Assembly: GCF_050490315.1 (NCBI RefSeq)
Contig: NZ_JBNPEO010000004.1
Location: 114,228 to 178,227, forward strand
Length of the DNA stretch: 64,000 nucleotides
Direction: 5' to 3'
Source of the DNA: JBNPEO01 sp050490315
GTDB taxonomy: Bacteria; Actinomycetota; Actinomycetes; Actinomycetales; Micrococcaceae
Both the position numbers and the translations under genes were made by a program. Below are positions 60,392-64,000 of the stretch, in pieces (position 1 is the stretch's first letter; each line of letters begins with the position of its first letter). The notes under the pieces were generated by a model. It was not told the DNA's origin. It saw nothing but the letters and a program-made list of their open reading frames with translations, and did not search any database.

Positions 60392-64000
<3,609 letters not shown>

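Overview
The window comes from an actinobacterium of the family Micrococcaceae, most likely Arthrobacter in the broad sense or a close relative. The 16S gene has Arthrobacter-type variable regions. Gene order (dapA-rnj-ftsK-pgsA-cinA-clgR-DUF3046-recA-recX-miaB-miaA-dapF-hflX-dinG-lexA) and family content (PriA in place of HisA, mycothiol-type DinB proteins, many GTG starts, no tRNA in the rRNA spacer) are actinobacterial. Base composition is moderate to high GC, lower by eye than most Arthrobacter. Species cannot be fixed from this sequence. Almost everything is intact core genome; I see no insertion sequence, prophage, CRISPR array or tRNA.

Layout. 1-9.4 kb: end of dapA, RNase J, FtsK, phosphatidyl transferase, CinA, a ClgR-type regulator, MarR, DUF3046, and recA-recX with an SOS box. 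9.4-18.9 kb: tRNA modification (miaB, miaA), dapF, an RsmC-like methyltransferase, hflX, a DinG-type helicase, and the divergent SOS pair lexA / LysM membrane protein with several LexA-like palindromes between them. 18.9-24.7 kb: histidine genes (hisC, hisB, hisH, a small membrane protein, priA), an SseB-like protein and an MFS carrier. 24.8-28.6 kb: the translation operon infC-rpmI-rplT, with an ATT start on infC, an Ala/Lys/Pro tail on IF3 and a C-terminal extra domain on L20, followed by an rRNA methyltransferase. 28.7-33.7 kb: small membrane and transport genes, Nudix, pyroglutamyl peptidase, SIMPL and a small HExxH protein. 33.8-37.4 kb: pheS-pheT. 37.5-45.5 kb: PPK2, then a phosphopantetheinyl transferase beside an M1 aminopeptidase and a 1313-residue Pls/PosA synthetase, then a quinone oxidoreductase. 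45.7-54.4 kb: the arginine cluster argCJBDFR and argGH with ArgR-like operators. 54.4-59.8 kb: a mycothiol-type DinB protein, DUF1905, apt, helR and tyrS. 59.8-64 kb: rRNA leader, complete 16S, spacer and the first 1550 nt of 23S.

A theme across the window is leaderless transcription. About fourteen genes carry TANNNT followed by exactly 6 or 7 nt and then the start codon, which would put the first transcribed base on or next to the start codon; inside operons, genes are instead linked by GTGA or ATGA overlaps. The items most worth following are the full-length epsilon-poly-lysine-synthetase-like protein with its likely activating and degrading partners, the L20 fusion, the lexA operator cluster, and the long-range stem around 16S.
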